Counted from the stretch's first letter, positions 10,270 through 19,582 are shown. The stretch is 64,000 nucleotides of DNA from Prorocentrum cordatum (GCA_963575745.1 CAUYUJ010017890.1:1-64000); one strand, 5' to 3'. Made by a program: numbers and translations. The notes: generated by a model not told the origin, from the sequence alone.

Positions 10270-10515
10270 TCACACTGAAGCCAGATATGTGGCCACGAAG
10301 CACTTTCCGCCTGCAACTGGGAGCGGGGGCACTGGAGTCCCACTGGGATTGGAGGCTGTCAGACAGCGCAGCGCCGCGAGGTGCGCGCCCGGAGCGATCT
10401 TGAAAGCGCGGGGCGCCACGGCCCGTGAATGCCGGAAAATGGCCAGCGGCAATGGCTGAGCCACAATGGCCAGATACGTGTGGTAGTTGGTAGGATTGGC
10501 CAGCGGCGCTGCCAC
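10270..10515 (-). CDS. Unidentified coding-like segment with a membrane-type helix
   Basis: An 81-codon minus frame. TNYHTYLAIVAQPLPLAIFR suggests a membrane helix and is followed by PRAFKIAPGAHLAALRCLTA. It follows on from the frame at 10560-11096 after a frame change near 10520, and runs toward 9749-10260. No family recognised. It is probably an internal part of the same multi-segment gene. Confidence 0.35.
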   Translation of the reverse strand: MAAPLANPTNYHTYLAIVAQPLPLAIFRHSRAVAPRAFKIAPGAHLAALRCLTASNPSGTPVPPLPVAGGKCFVATYLASV

Positions 10516-10519
10516 CGAA

Positions 10520-11096
10520 AGGGCCAGGCCCCTGTCGCGCCGGTGAGCGAGGCGTTGGCCGACGCCAAACCGTTCGACTCTTCGTCGCCCCGAGCTGAGC
10601 GAAGCCTATAATTGACGGAATTCTGCCACTTGTCGACGCTGCAAAAGTCCTTCTTGACAGGCCAAACGCTGCGAGTGATGATCGCGCGGGCGCAACTAAA
10701 CGCGCGCTCCGCGTTGGATTGCACTGCTTGAAGAAGCGGTTCGGACTCCGGCTCTGGGAGGGAAGGGGGCCCCGCCTGGCCACCCAATCCAGACGGTGCA
10801 ACATGCGCGCCGCTGCCCGCAGCAGCTGCCTGCTTGACCGCCTCTGCGGCGAGCTCGCCACGCATGGGTACCGCCGCGCCCTCAGTCGCGCCGATAACTG
10901 CTGAAGCCACAAATGCAATCGCGGTGAGCACGGGGCAATTGCATTGCATTGGGGTAAACAGCGCCGCAATCCGACGCATCGAGGGAAAAGCAATCGGAAT
11001 GGCCTTTCCGAAATTATCCACGGGCTCCGCCGAGGCGATGGTGATCTTGCGTGCTTGATGGTCTGACGCTGCTAGCCCGAAGGGGAGCGCGGTCAT
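10520..11096 (-). CDS. Unidentified coding-like segment
   Basis: The minus frame from 11096 has realistic composition: VDNFGKAIPIAFPSMRRIAA, then the hydrophobic CPVLTAIAFVASAVIGATEG, then a hydrophilic part ending ARGDEESNGLASANASL. The frame stays open below 10520, but there it becomes Trp/Arg-rich and implausible, so I end it at that point. It suggests a membrane-associated protein. No family recognised. Confidence 0.35.
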
Positions 11097-11563
11097 CCAT
11101 CTGGCGCGAAGCGCGACCCAGCAGCCAAACCCACGGCCACTCCTTCAGGCAGGACGGCCCGGGAGCCCGTCAGACGAAACCCAGCCCCGCTTGAAAGCGC
11201 GAGGAAATCGAAAGGGGGGAATGCGCTGACAAAGAGGCGCGCGGCCACGGACATCGCCATCGCCCCAGCCTGCAGATGAATGCTGGCCGAACTGGCGAAA
11301 GTGAGGGCCGCCATCGCGGGCCCCGCAACTGCCTGCGCCACGTGATATTCACCGACGCTGGAGGCGCCCATCGCGGACGTCGAAGCAAGCGCTGCAAGCA
11401 ATCCATTCGTTGTGGTGGGGGCTGCTCCAACGAGACCCAAATATACCCGGCCGGCCGCGAGCTCAACCGGATGAGCTCGCACAGAGGCGGTATCCAGCCA
11501 AGCTCTACAGACTGATGACATTCTGGATGGTGGACAACGACTGCAAATCATTGAATTGAGCAT
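11093..11563 (-). CDS. Unidentified Ala-rich hydrophobic segment
   Basis: A 156-codon minus frame, rich in Ala, Ser and Gly, with several hydrophobic stretches (VYLGLVGAAPTTTNGLLAAL, AGPAMAALTFASSASIHLQA, AFPPFDFLALSSGAGF). Read as several membrane-type helices, this agrees with the neighbouring segments. It overlaps the preceding frame by about 60 bases, where a frameshift or splice junction must lie. Not matched to a known transporter or channel. Confidence 0.35.
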   Translation of the reverse strand: MLNSMICSRCPPSRMSSVCRAWLDTASVRAHPVELAAGRVYLGLVGAAPTTTNGLLAALASTSAMGASSVGEYHVAQAVAGPAMAALTFASSASIHLQAGAMAMSVAARLFVSAFPPFDFLALSSGAGFRLTGSRAVLPEGVAVGLAAGSRFAPDG

Positions 11564-12566
11564 CAGTTGTCCTTGCGAGCACCATCCCCATGATGACGAG
11601 AACTATAATCTGGCAAAATCCGCGAGACTGCCCCCTGGGCCGATCATGAACCAGCTCAGCTAAAATTCCAACCGAATGGCAAATTATGTAAAACGCTGGC
11701 CAAGCTAGAACCATCAAGCAGGTCGGCAGATCCAACTTGTTGATAGCGCCCATCAGAAGCTGTCGAGCACCGGAGCATCTAACGCCACTAGAGGACCCAG
11801 GGACCCACGCAAGCCAAAGCGAAGAGCAGGTAGTAAAGCAAGACGCTCCCAGTTTAACCGCGCGCAACGGGTCGCGTTCGCAAGCTCTTTCACACAGCGC
11901 GTCCCTGACGTGCTCAACCATGCCCCATGAACGGGCGGTCAAGGACGCGTCCGGAAACGGAAGCACCAGAAACGGCTTTCAGGACGAAGACGAGCGAATA
12001 GGCCCAAGCTCAGCAGCGGCACGGTCCTGATGTTGCGCGTGATAATTCGCCACATTAACACACTGAAGCGAGCGAGCATAGGTGCTGAGAAACATCATTG
12101 GTTTGTGAGCCAAGGTCTCGCCGTCACGGTATACCCAAACGGGCCGCTCACTCTCGCGGGCAAAGTCGACGTCAAGTTCCAGGGGAGTAGCGCCTCCATC
12201 GTCCTGGGTATGGAGCAAACGGACTACAGCCGGAGATGCGGTCACGTCGCAATCGAGCGTCGGAACGAAGCCAGCAATAGTCTCAGGGGACGCCGCGTTC
12301 CTTCTTGAAGGGAACGACAGCACGTACGTCGAATCAGTTGTCCTGCAAGTGACAGAATCAATAACTCCACCAGTAGCGACGTCTGGATATGAGGCGGAAT
12401 CCTTGTGAACCTGAGCAGCAGCGCAAGAATTGTCCGGCAACAGCTGAAATCCAGAGGCGACGGTACGGACCACGATGAACGGTGAAAGTGCCCCTCTAAA
12501 CGAGTGGAGCCAGTAGGCCGCAGGATATCGCCGGAACCGTAGGAATCCTTTCCTACTCCGCCACAA
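11505..12566 (-). CDS. Unidentified membrane-protein-like N-terminal region, TGA-interrupted
   Basis: One minus frame runs from 12566 to 11505 except for a TGA at 11979-11981. The upstream part is hydrophilic with scattered cysteines (PTLDCDVTASPAVVRLLHTQ, then PVWVYRDGETLAHKPMMFLS), suggesting a folded soluble or luminal domain. The downstream part has two likely membrane helices (CLMVLAWPAFYIICHSVGIL and FCQIIVLVIMGMVLA). The first residues overlap the satellite at 12535 and may not be coding. I recognise no family. With the segments down to 9749 this looks like one gene of about 2.8 kb, either split by introns or decayed. Confidence 0.4.
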
Positions 12567-13850
12567 AAGGAAAAACCTGTTCTATTCTGCCACGAAGCGA
12601 ATCCTTGTGTATTCCGCCACAAAAAGGGACTCTATTGCATTCGGCCGCAAGGGGCTCCTCCTGTATTCCGCCACATAAGGACGCCCACTGTTATTAACCA
12701 CGCAAGGAGGTCTTTTTGCATTCTGCACCAATTCGTTTATTGATAAAGAAACCGCCTCAACAGGAATGCGTTTGTATTCCGCCACGAGGGAAACCATTTT
12801 GTACTCGGTCACACAAGGATTCCCATTGCATTGCGCCACGGTAAGGATCCTTTGGTAATCATACGCATCAAAAGTATATTTTTGCATTCTGCCACAAAAG
12901 ATATCCCAGGATAGTCTACAATAAAAAAAGAATTCGTGTGTATTCCGCCACAAAGGGAATGCTGTTGTTTTCCGCCACAAAAGGAACTCTGTTGTACTCG
13001 GCCACAAAATGATTCTCTTTGAAATTCGCGATTTTGGGGAACCTTTGGTAATCAACCGCAGGAAGATTGGTTCCTTTTTGTACTCCGCTACACAAGGCAT
13101 CTCTGAGTATTCCACAACATAAAAAGGAACCTTTTGTATTCCGTCACCGAGAAAATTCTTTTTTTTTTTTATAATTTTCTGCCACAAAGAAATCCTTCTG
13201 GATTACTCTCCCGCCAGAGGGGGAAACCTTGTGTATTTGGCCACAACAAATAATTGTTGTATTCCGCCACAGCAGGAATTCCTTTGCAATCCACCACAGA
13301 ACGAATTCCTCAATATTCGGCCCCGAAAAAATCCGGTTGTATTCGGCCACCAATGGGGGTCCTTTCTTTCGCCACGCGGGGAAACCACAATACGATTCTT
13401 TCTGTTTTCTGCCACATAAGGAGTCCCTTCGTAAACAACCAGAGAAGGATTCTTCTTGTACTCTGCCACAATAAACAATCCCTGTGTGTTTCACCACAAA
13501 AGGAATCCATGCGAATTCCACTACAAGAAAAATCAGTTTGTATTCTGCCACAAGAAGAGCCCTTGAACATTCCGCCGCAAGGAGGACCTTTAGTCGGCCA
13601 GAAAAGGATTCCTTGTGTATCCCACCACAAAAAAAGCCTGTTTGTAATCCACCACAGAACGATTATCTTTGCATTTCGCCACGAAAGGAATGCTCTTGGT
13701 TTTCTGCCACACAAGGAATCCTTGTTCCGACACAACGGGGATTATTTGGCATTCCGCCGCAAGTCAACTCACTTGTAATCCGAACTCGGTGTTTCGTCGT
13801 CGAAGAAACTGGGGCATTACAAACATATTCCATGTGGTGGAACACGAAAG
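12535..13850. repeat. CCGCCACAAAAGG satellite, right block
   Basis: About 1.3 kb of degenerate tandem units of roughly 25-45 bp, each carrying a variant of GTATTCCGCCACAAAAGGAA. The minus-strand translation repeats VAEYKRIP-like words only because the DNA repeats. It matches the smaller block at 7730-8032. Confidence 0.85.
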
Positions 13851-13943
13851 AATGAATTCATGTGGGTGGAAGGGACACATGTTACTTTTTGAATCGCAAC
13901 CTCTTCCCTGCGTGGCGGATTACGCAGAGTTGCTTCGTTGGGA

Positions 13944-13982
13944 AAACACTCAAACCGCCCAGGCCTGTGTCGTGCCTGGCGC
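13944..13982 (-). repeat. 39-bp boundary repeat, right copy
   Basis: Reverse complement of the left copy at 7672-7710 with 4 mismatches. It abuts the next CCT tract at 13988. Confidence 0.75.
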
Positions 13983-13987
13983 CCGTC

Positions 13988-14073
13988 ATCCTCCTTCTCC
14001 TCCTCCTCCTGCTCCTCCCCCTCTCCTTCCGCCTCCTCCGCCTCCTCCTCCTCCTCCTCCTCCACCTCCTCAG

Positions 14074-14147
<74 letters not shown>

Positions 14148-14455
14148 ACAGCAACAGCAGCAGCAGCATCATCAGCATCAGCATCAGCATCAGCATCCTC
14201 ATCCTCATCCTCATCCTCATCCTCATCCTCATCCTCATCCTCATCCTCATCATCACCATCCTCATCCTCATCCTCATCCTCATCATCGTCATCGTCATCC
14301 TCATCCTCATCCTCATCCTCATCCTCATCCTCATCCTCATCCTCATCCTCATCCTCATCCTCATCCTCATCCTCCATCATCATCCTCCTCCTCCTCCTCC
14401 TCCTCCTCCTCCCTCTCCTCCCCCTCCTTCCCCCCCCTCCTCCGAACTCCCCCCC
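13988..14455. repeat. CCT, CAT and TCCTCA microsatellites
   Basis: Successive blocks: CCT to about 14066, CAT from 14070 to 14145, a CAG/CAT mixture, then TCCTCA hexamers to about 14370, then CCT. Long Asp/Glu, His/Pro or Ile/Leu frames are artefacts. Confidence 0.95.
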
Positions 14456-14657
14456 CCCTTCCCTCCCATTTGGGCTTCGCAGCGCCTCCCCCCCCCCCCG
14501 ACGGGCGGGGCGCCACGTGCGCCGCTGCGCGGCGCCGCCCGCCGGCCGCGCCGCGGGGCCGCGCAGCGGAGCTGCGGCGGCCTCGCGCGGCTCCGGGCGG
14601 GGGCCAGGCCGCGGCGCGGGCGCGGGCGCGGCCTCGGGCGCGGAGGAGTTCGACGGA
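14456..14657. other. GC-rich spacer
   Basis: Very GC-rich (GCGCGGCGCCGCCC-type) sequence between two microsatellites. I see no gene. Confidence 0.5.
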
Positions 14658-14960
14658 GGAGGAGGAGGAGGAGGAGGAGGAGGAGGAGGAGGAGGAGGAG
14701 AAGGAGGAGGAGGAGGGAGCTCGGCGTAGGAGGAGGAGAAGGAGGAGGAGAAGGAGGAGGAGAAGGAGGAGGAGAAGGAGGAGGAGAAGGAGGAAAAGGG
14801 AGTTCGGCTGAGGAGGAGGAGGAGAAGGAGGAAGAGGAGGAAGAGGAGGAGGAGGATGATGATGAGGAGGAGGAGGAGTTGGGAGGATGAGGGAATTCGG
14901 AGGAAAAGGAGGAGGCGGAGGAGGAAGAGGAGGCTGCTGGCGATGCTGATGAGGCCGTCC
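14658..14960. repeat. GGA/GAGGAGAAG tract
   Basis: GGA repeats with a GAGGAGAAGGAG sub-pattern. Confidence 0.95.
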
Positions 14961-15210
14961 GTCTGTGGAGGCTGGCGCGCCGGCCGGGGGCATCCTGGGC
15001 CAAGGCCGAGACGCTGTGCTGAGCCGAAGCCCAGCGAACAAAACGAGGGCATCCAGCGTGGCGCCAGTCCGCCATCACGGCGGCCGCAGGCGAGGCGAGT
15101 CAAGCCGTGGCGACGCGAGAGACCCAGCGGCCGCCCGGCAGCCGCCGCAAAATTTCGAGGCGGAGCCAACCGAGGCGACTGGAAGCGCGGACGCGCGCCG
15201 AGCCGCCCCC

Positions 15211-15730
15211 TCAGCTCGCGCCCAGTCGTCCTGCGACTGGGACCCCCAAGCGCTCGGCTGCATGTCCAAGCGCAGCAGCCTTGACCTCCTGTGGCGCGCC
15301 GCTGTCCAGGAGTCTGAGCACCTGCGCCATCATGCTCACGAGATTTTCATCCGTGATAGCCTCGGGCGCCTCATCCTTCTCCTTGGCCTTCGCCTTGCGG
15401 TGAGTCCCACCGCTGGCTCCTGAGGCGCCTCTACGGCCCTTGCCCTTATTGTCCTTCTTCCCCTTGTTCTTCTTATCCTTGAGCTCCCCAGCCCACGCCC
15501 TGAACACAATGCTCAGGAGGTGTCGCTGCTTTTCGAGCTCGAGCAGGTCGGCATCGTCCTCAAGTACTTCGTCCTGGGTGGCTAAGCTCACCTCCTCGTC
15601 GCCTATGCAGTACTGCTCGCTGCACTGCTCGTCGGACCAGTTCCGCAGTGGACCAGGTCGCTGCCCATCTCCGTGGTGTGCAGCATCATGTCCAAGTTGC
15701 TCTTTTGGTCCGCTGGCTGCTGAAGCATGA
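15211..15730 (-). CDS. C-terminal part of zinc-finger protein gene, Lys-rich
   Basis: The minus frame is protein-like from about 15665 downward: RNWSDEQCSEQYCIGDEEVS, then LEKQRHLLSIVFRAWAGELK. A Lys/Gly-rich stretch follows (DKKNKGKKDNKGKG), then ENLVSMMAQVLRLLDSGAPQ. It picks up one base out of frame from the RanBP2-finger frame at 15603-16421, around 15660-15700, so both are probably one gene broken by an indel or a short intron. The Lys-rich segment would suit RNA binding or nuclear localisation (inference). The exact start of this part is the frame junction, not a Met. Confidence 0.45.
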
Positions 15731-16421
15731 TTTCCTGCATCTGCATGTGATGCTCCAGGGGCTGGATCGTTTGTTGATCCCCCACGCGTTCCGCCGCCTG
15801 GAGGTCCTCCAGCAGAAGCGAGACCCAGGGCGCCATCGCCGAGCAGCTCTTGCACTCCTGCCTGAAGCCGAAGTTCGTGAAACGGCAGCTCGGCCGCAAA
15901 CACTTCCAGTTCGGAACCACCTGGTACTTCATCTCCGCCTCGTTGGCGATCACCTTGCTGCTCTTGCGGGGCGGCGAGCCGCAAACCTGGTTTTCCTTCA
16001 TCCTGGTCTTCGTCACGCCACTCTCGTCGCAGCTCCTCTGCCTGGCCTTCTTCGGCTCCTCGAAGGCTATCCTGGCAACCTCTCGCTTAGCTGCCGCTGG
16101 ACGCCAGATCTCCACTAGCGTCTCGGGAACCCGCTTGCGTCTGGGCGGCGTCCGCAACCTGGTCACCTTGCACTGACCGCTGCTGCGAACTGCGCCTCCT
16201 GGATGTAGTCCTGCTTCCGACTGTTTAGCAACGTATACTCCATCCGGTAGCCGATGCTGGTGTGATCGCCCTGCGTCCTCGCAAACAACAATGTTCCGCT
16301 TGAGCTCCTGCTGGGCCCCGACCTCGAGGCCACGAAACAGGCGCCCTAGCACAGCGCCTAAATCGGGCACAGTCGCCAAGTTGTAGGCAACGTACAGAAC
16401 ACCCTGTTTCTCCGCCATCAC
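15603..16421 (-). CDS. Protein with RanBP2-type zinc finger
   Basis: A 272-codon minus frame starting ATGATG. Residues 172-193 match the RanBP2-type finger W-X-C-X4-C-X3-N-X6-C-X2-C exactly (W172, C174, C179, N183, C190, C193; core NWKCLRPSCRFTNFG). In this family the finger binds single-stranded RNA or ubiquitin (established knowledge). The CX4C spacing resembles the RNA-binding ZRANB2 subtype. After it, residues 199-245 look helical and Gln/Met-rich (EDLQAAERVGDQQTIQPLEH). The last residues after about 255 are read past a probable frameshift, and the natural continuation is the frame at 15211-15730. The N-terminal 170 residues are basic and unassigned. Other genes with this finger in protists are diverse, so no gene name is given. 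Confidence 0.5.
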   Translation of the reverse strand: MMAEKQGVLYVAYNLATVPDLGAVLGRLFRGLEVGAQQELKRNIVVCEDAGRSHQHRLPDGVYVAKQSEAGLHPGGAVRSSGQCKVTRLRTPPRRKRVPETLVEIWRPAAAKREVARIAFEEPKKARQRSCDESGVTKTRMKENQVCGSPPRKSSKVIANEAEMKYQVVPNWKCLRPSCRFTNFGFRQECKSCSAMAPWVSLLLEDLQAAERVGDQQTIQPLEHHMQMQEIMLQQPADQKSNLDMMLHTTEMGSDLVHCGTGPTSSAASSTA

Positions 16422-16499
16422 CTGGCTCCAACGCGCTGCGCCATTGCGAGTCGCGGGCGCAGGCGACTTGAGCCGAACTGGCTACGGAGGCAGCGGAAG

Positions 16500-17150
16500 A
16501 CGAGGCGGAGGAGGACGGAGGGAGTCTGGAGGAGTTCGGAGGAGGAGGAGGGAAGACATTCGGAAGAGGAGGGGGAGGAGGAGGAGGAGGAGGAGGAGGA
16601 GGTGGTGGAGGAGGAGGAGGAGGAGGAGGAGGAGGAGGAGGAAGAGAAGGAGGAGGGGAAGGAGGGGGAGGAGGGGAGGAGAAGGAGGAGGAGGAGGAGG
16701 AGGAGGAAGGAGGAGGAGAGAGAGGGATGCTGGAGGAGTTCGTAGGAGGAGGGAGGGAGGAATGGGAGGGAGTTCGGAGGATGCGGGAGATGAGGATGAG
16801 GAGGAGGATGAGAAGGAGGAGGAGGATGAGAGGAGGAGGAGGAGGAGGAGGAGGAGGAGGAGGGAGTTCGGAGTCAGAACGGATTTCGTCGGAGTTCGGA
16901 GTTCGGAAGAGGAATAATAGGAGGAAGAGGAGGAGGAAGACGAGGAGGCGGAGGAGGAGGAGGTTCAGCGGAGGAGGAGGAGGCGGAGGAGGAAGAGGAT
17001 GAGGAGGACGAGGCCGAGGGCGAGGGCGGAGAGGACGAGGGGGAGGAGGAGGAGGAGGAGGAGGAGGAGGAGGAGGAGGAGGAGGAGGAGGAGGAGGAGG
17101 AGGAGGAGGAGGAGGAGGAGGAGGAGGAGGGAGGAGGGAGGATCATATTA
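16500..17150. repeat. GGA microsatellite block
   Basis: GGA repeats with GGAGTTCGGA interruptions (about 16528, 16735, 16865, 16891), then an almost pure GGA run at 17040-17140. It lies upstream of the zinc-finger gene on the minus strand. Confidence 0.95.
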
Positions 17151-17297
17151 TACTAGAGTAGACTCTCCGCGCGCGCAGTTCTAGCCTCAGGCGGAGGCGC
17201 GGGCCCGCCCGACGCCTCACGTGCGCCGCCGTGGCGGCACTCTGGAGTACAGGTGCTTCAGGACATCGGCGCCGAACAGCCACCACGTAGATGACAG

Positions 17298-17430
17298 AGG
17301 AGGAGGAGGAGGAGGAGGAGGAGGAGGAGGAGGAGGGGGAGGAGGAGTGGGAGGAGGAGGAGGAGGAGGAGGAGGAGGAGGAGGAGGAGGAGGAGGAGGA
17401 GGAGGGGGGGGAAAGGGGGGAAAAGGAGGC
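17298..17430. repeat. GGA microsatellite
   Basis: GGA repeats ending in a short G/A-rich run (GGGGGGGAAAGGGGGGAAAA). Confidence 0.95.
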
Positions 17431-17754
17431 GGCGGCCAAGCGTTCTGATGTGCTTGGCCCTTCCTTCGGCGCCGGCGAAGAACAACCTTAAGCCAATAAT
17501 CCCAGGCAGACAGTCTTAAGCAGCTATTGGAATGATACCATGCACGCTGCAAAGTGCCCCATACACGGCTATCTCACTTCACAGTTGCAGGCTGGCGCTG
17601 GCTTGCTTGCCTTGTGGACAACCGCATCGGGTTCAACGCCCCCAAGGGGCTCTTTCTGTCCGAGCCCCCAAGCGCCCTCAGGACTGGTACTGGTATGCTT
17701 GTCTCTCAGGCAGCCGCATCCTGTCCAGCACCCTCCAAGGGCTTGCCGCCGTGT
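17431..17754. other. Unique sequence with a diverged 72-bp repeat pair
   Basis: Segments near 17590 and 17682 resemble each other (CTGGCGCTGGCTTGCTTG versus CTGGTACTGGTATGCTTG, with CCGCATC at the same offset). I see no convincing gene on either strand. Confidence 0.35.
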
Positions 17755-18200
17755 CTACCCATTCGAATACACCTTACGAAACTGTGGAAGACCCTTATCT
17801 ATTGCACTCAAGGCCGTGTCGAGCGACTCCTTGCTGTCCGACATCGGGAGATGGAACATCGCACCCTTGATGATGCAGCGTGCAGCCTCCATGGATTCGC
17901 CGAACTCGTGGACCGCTTGAGCGATGCCGCTGCGGCCCGCTCCGTGGAGAGCTCACGCCGATACTCGTCGCTCTTGCCCTCCTGGATCTTGACTTGCCTC
18001 GCAGGCTCCGAGAAGGCCTTGTCCATCGCGCGCCTGGAGTTCCAGGCTCTTGCCCTCCAGCTGCTCCACGACCTTCTGCCCCTCGTGGAACGTCTCCAGC
18101 GTGCCACACTGGACGACCTCGCCGCAGGCCGCCCGCCCGCAGCCGCTGCCGTGCCGCTCGCGCCTGGAGCCCTCCCTTGCTCTGCGCCGGCGCACCCTTG
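17755..18200 (-). pseudogene. Coding fragment with two frame changes
   Basis: On the minus strand the protein-like reading moves from one frame (VVQCGTLETFHEGQKVVEQL, near 18130-18070) to a second (AFSEPARQVKIQEGKSDEYR, near 18020-17960). It then returns to the first (EAARCIIKGAMFHLPMSDSK, near 17890-17830), ending FRKVYSNG and TAG at 17755-17757. The composition is helical and charged. Two compensating frame changes within 450 bases suggest a decayed gene or uncorrected indels. It lies next to two inverted-repeat elements. No family recognised. Confidence 0.45.
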
Positions 18201-18203
18201 CTG

Positions 18204-18377
18204 TAGGGCAACGAAATCTATACATGTCCACTGCTCCCAGGCCAGGCCCATCCTCAACCCCGCAGCGGTGTATACGCCACGCCCTCCTGGCTTGGCCAGG
18301 AGGGCGCATACACAGCTCCTGGGTTCAAGATGGGCATGGTCAGGGAGCAGTGGATATGTATAGATTTCGTCGCCCGA
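18204..18377. mobile_element. MITE-like element, family 3, copy A
   Basis: A 174-bp element, termini TAGGGC (left, 18204) and CGCCCGA (right). Terminal inverted repeats of about 32 bp contain ACGAAATCTATACAT and GTCCACTGCTCC with 2 mismatches. The direct repeat TTGCTG flanks it at 18198-18203 and 18378-18383. A perfect central hairpin CCCTCCTGG...CCAGGAGGG lies near 18282-18306. Copy B at 33801-34021 shares termini and the central hairpin. Confidence 0.7.
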
Positions 18378-18415
18378 TTGCTGAATCGACTGCACGCAAG
18401 AGTGACCCTGGGTAA

Positions 18416-18542
18416 GAGTGACCTCTGGTGCGCGGTTCATTGGGGGCCGCGGGGGGGCCAAGCACGAGCGCGCAAGGCGCTAGTACCGCGCATCGCGTTC
18501 GGCGATCGGGGGGCCCCCTTGGGCCCGCACCAGAGGTCACTC
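18416..18542. mobile_element. Short inverted-repeat element, family 4, copy A
   Basis: A 127-bp segment bounded by a 17-bp perfect inverted repeat (GAGTGACCTCTGGTGCG and its complement). Related starts (GAGCGACCCTTGGTGCGCGG, GGGTGACCTCCGGTGCGC) occur at 36305 and 21822. No clear target duplication. Confidence 0.55.
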
Positions 18543-18713
18543 CAGCGAAATTCAGCATTACGTGCAGTCGATTGAAACCCGCAACCTTCAGCGCGGGTCC
18601 GCCGGAGGTGCCATACCTGGTCTTGCCGTTAATCTTATTCTGAATGCCGTCGTGCGCCACGTCCGCAAAGAGGTCAAGGATGTCCTGGACCAGGTTCACG
18701 TCAGGATGGCCAG
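18543..18713 (-). CDS. Unidentified coding-like fragment
   Basis: The minus frame reads NLVQDILDLFADVAHDGIQN then KINGKTRYGTSGGPALKVAG. This is a clear protein-type composition that runs directly into the family 4 element at 18542. It is closed upstream by a TAA near 18718, so it would be an exon or a remnant. It lies between 18732-19118 and 17755-18200 on the same strand and may belong to the same gene. Confidence 0.35.
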
Positions 18714-18731
18714 CTTAATTGCGTGCTCGGC

Positions 18732-19118
18732 TCAGCCGCCAGAGCCGCGCCGCAAAAAAATCCCCCGTCGGGCGCCAGCTTGCCGAAGGACTTCCTTCGC
18801 ACCGCTCATGGTCAGCTTGTCGCCGCCTGCACCGCCGCCAGCCTCCCTGCCCACCGGGCTCAGCGCCTCCTCCTGCACATGCAGCAGGTCACATGCCGCC
18901 ACTGCTTTGCCCGTGACTCCGCCCTGCGACGCGCCGCGAGCCGTTGCAGATACCAGCGTGGCGAGCCCCTTGCCCGCGCACCCTGCCCCCAGCGCCGCTG
19001 CAGCCGTCCCGAGGGCCGCTGCCGCGACAGGGCACGCCGCCAGCACTGACGCCAACGCCACGCCGCGCGCCCCGAGATGCCGCCCAGCGACGACTCGCCG
19101 CTGCCGCCTCCTGCCCAA
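18732..19118 (-). CDS. Unidentified Ala/Gly-rich coding-like segment
   Basis: A 128-codon minus frame with a hydrophobic Ala-rich region (GVALASVLAACPVAAAALGT) followed by GKGLATLVSATARGASQGG and a charged part (SGAKEVLRQAGA). It adjoins the GGA tract at 19139, which may be an intron. The Ala-rich helices resemble those at 11093-11563 in style only. No family recognised. Confidence 0.35.
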   Translation of the reverse strand: MGRRRQRRVVAGRHLGARGVALASVLAACPVAAAALGTAAAALGAGCAGKGLATLVSATARGASQGGVTGKAVAACDLLHVQEEALSPVGREAGGGAGGDKLTMSGAKEVLRQAGARRGIFLRRGSGG

Positions 19119-19138
19119 TTGCTTGAGCCAACATGGCT

Positions 19139-19580
19139 ACGGAGGGGGGAAGCGAGGAGGGAGGAGGGAGGAGGGAGGGGGACGCGGGAGGAGGGAGGAG
19201 GGTGGAGGGAGGAGGGAGGAGGGAGCAGGGAGCAGGGAGCAGGGAGGAGGGAGGGAGGAGGGAGGAGGGAGGGAGGAGGGTGGAGGGAGGAGGGAGGGGA
19301 GGAGGGGGAGGGAGGAGAGGAGGGGAGGGAGGAGGGAGGAGGGAGAGGGAGGAGGGAGAGGAGGAGGGAGGAGGAGGAGGAGGGAGGAGGGAGGAGGGAG
19401 GAGGGAGGAGGAGGAGCGGAGGAGGGGAGGGAGGAGGGAGGAGGAGGAGGAGGAGGAGGAGGAGGAGGAGGAGGAGGAGGAGGAGGAGGAGGGGAGGAGG
19501 AGGAGGAGGAAGGAGGGTGGAGGAGGAGGAGGAGGAGGAGGCGGAGGAGGAGGAGAAGGGAGGAGGAGGAGGAGGACCAG
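19139..19580. repeat. GGAGGGA purine microsatellite
   Basis: A 440-bp purine tract, first GGAGGGAGGAGGG with a GGAGCAGGGAGCA patch, then purer GGA. Coding-like minus-strand segments lie on both sides, so it may be intronic. Confidence 0.95.
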
Positions 19581-19582
19581 CC

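Noticed and set aside
13817-15169. 450-codon minus frame rich in Asp/Glu
   Set aside because: It runs through TCCTCA, CAT and CCT microsatellites. The amino acid runs simply mirror the DNA repeat.
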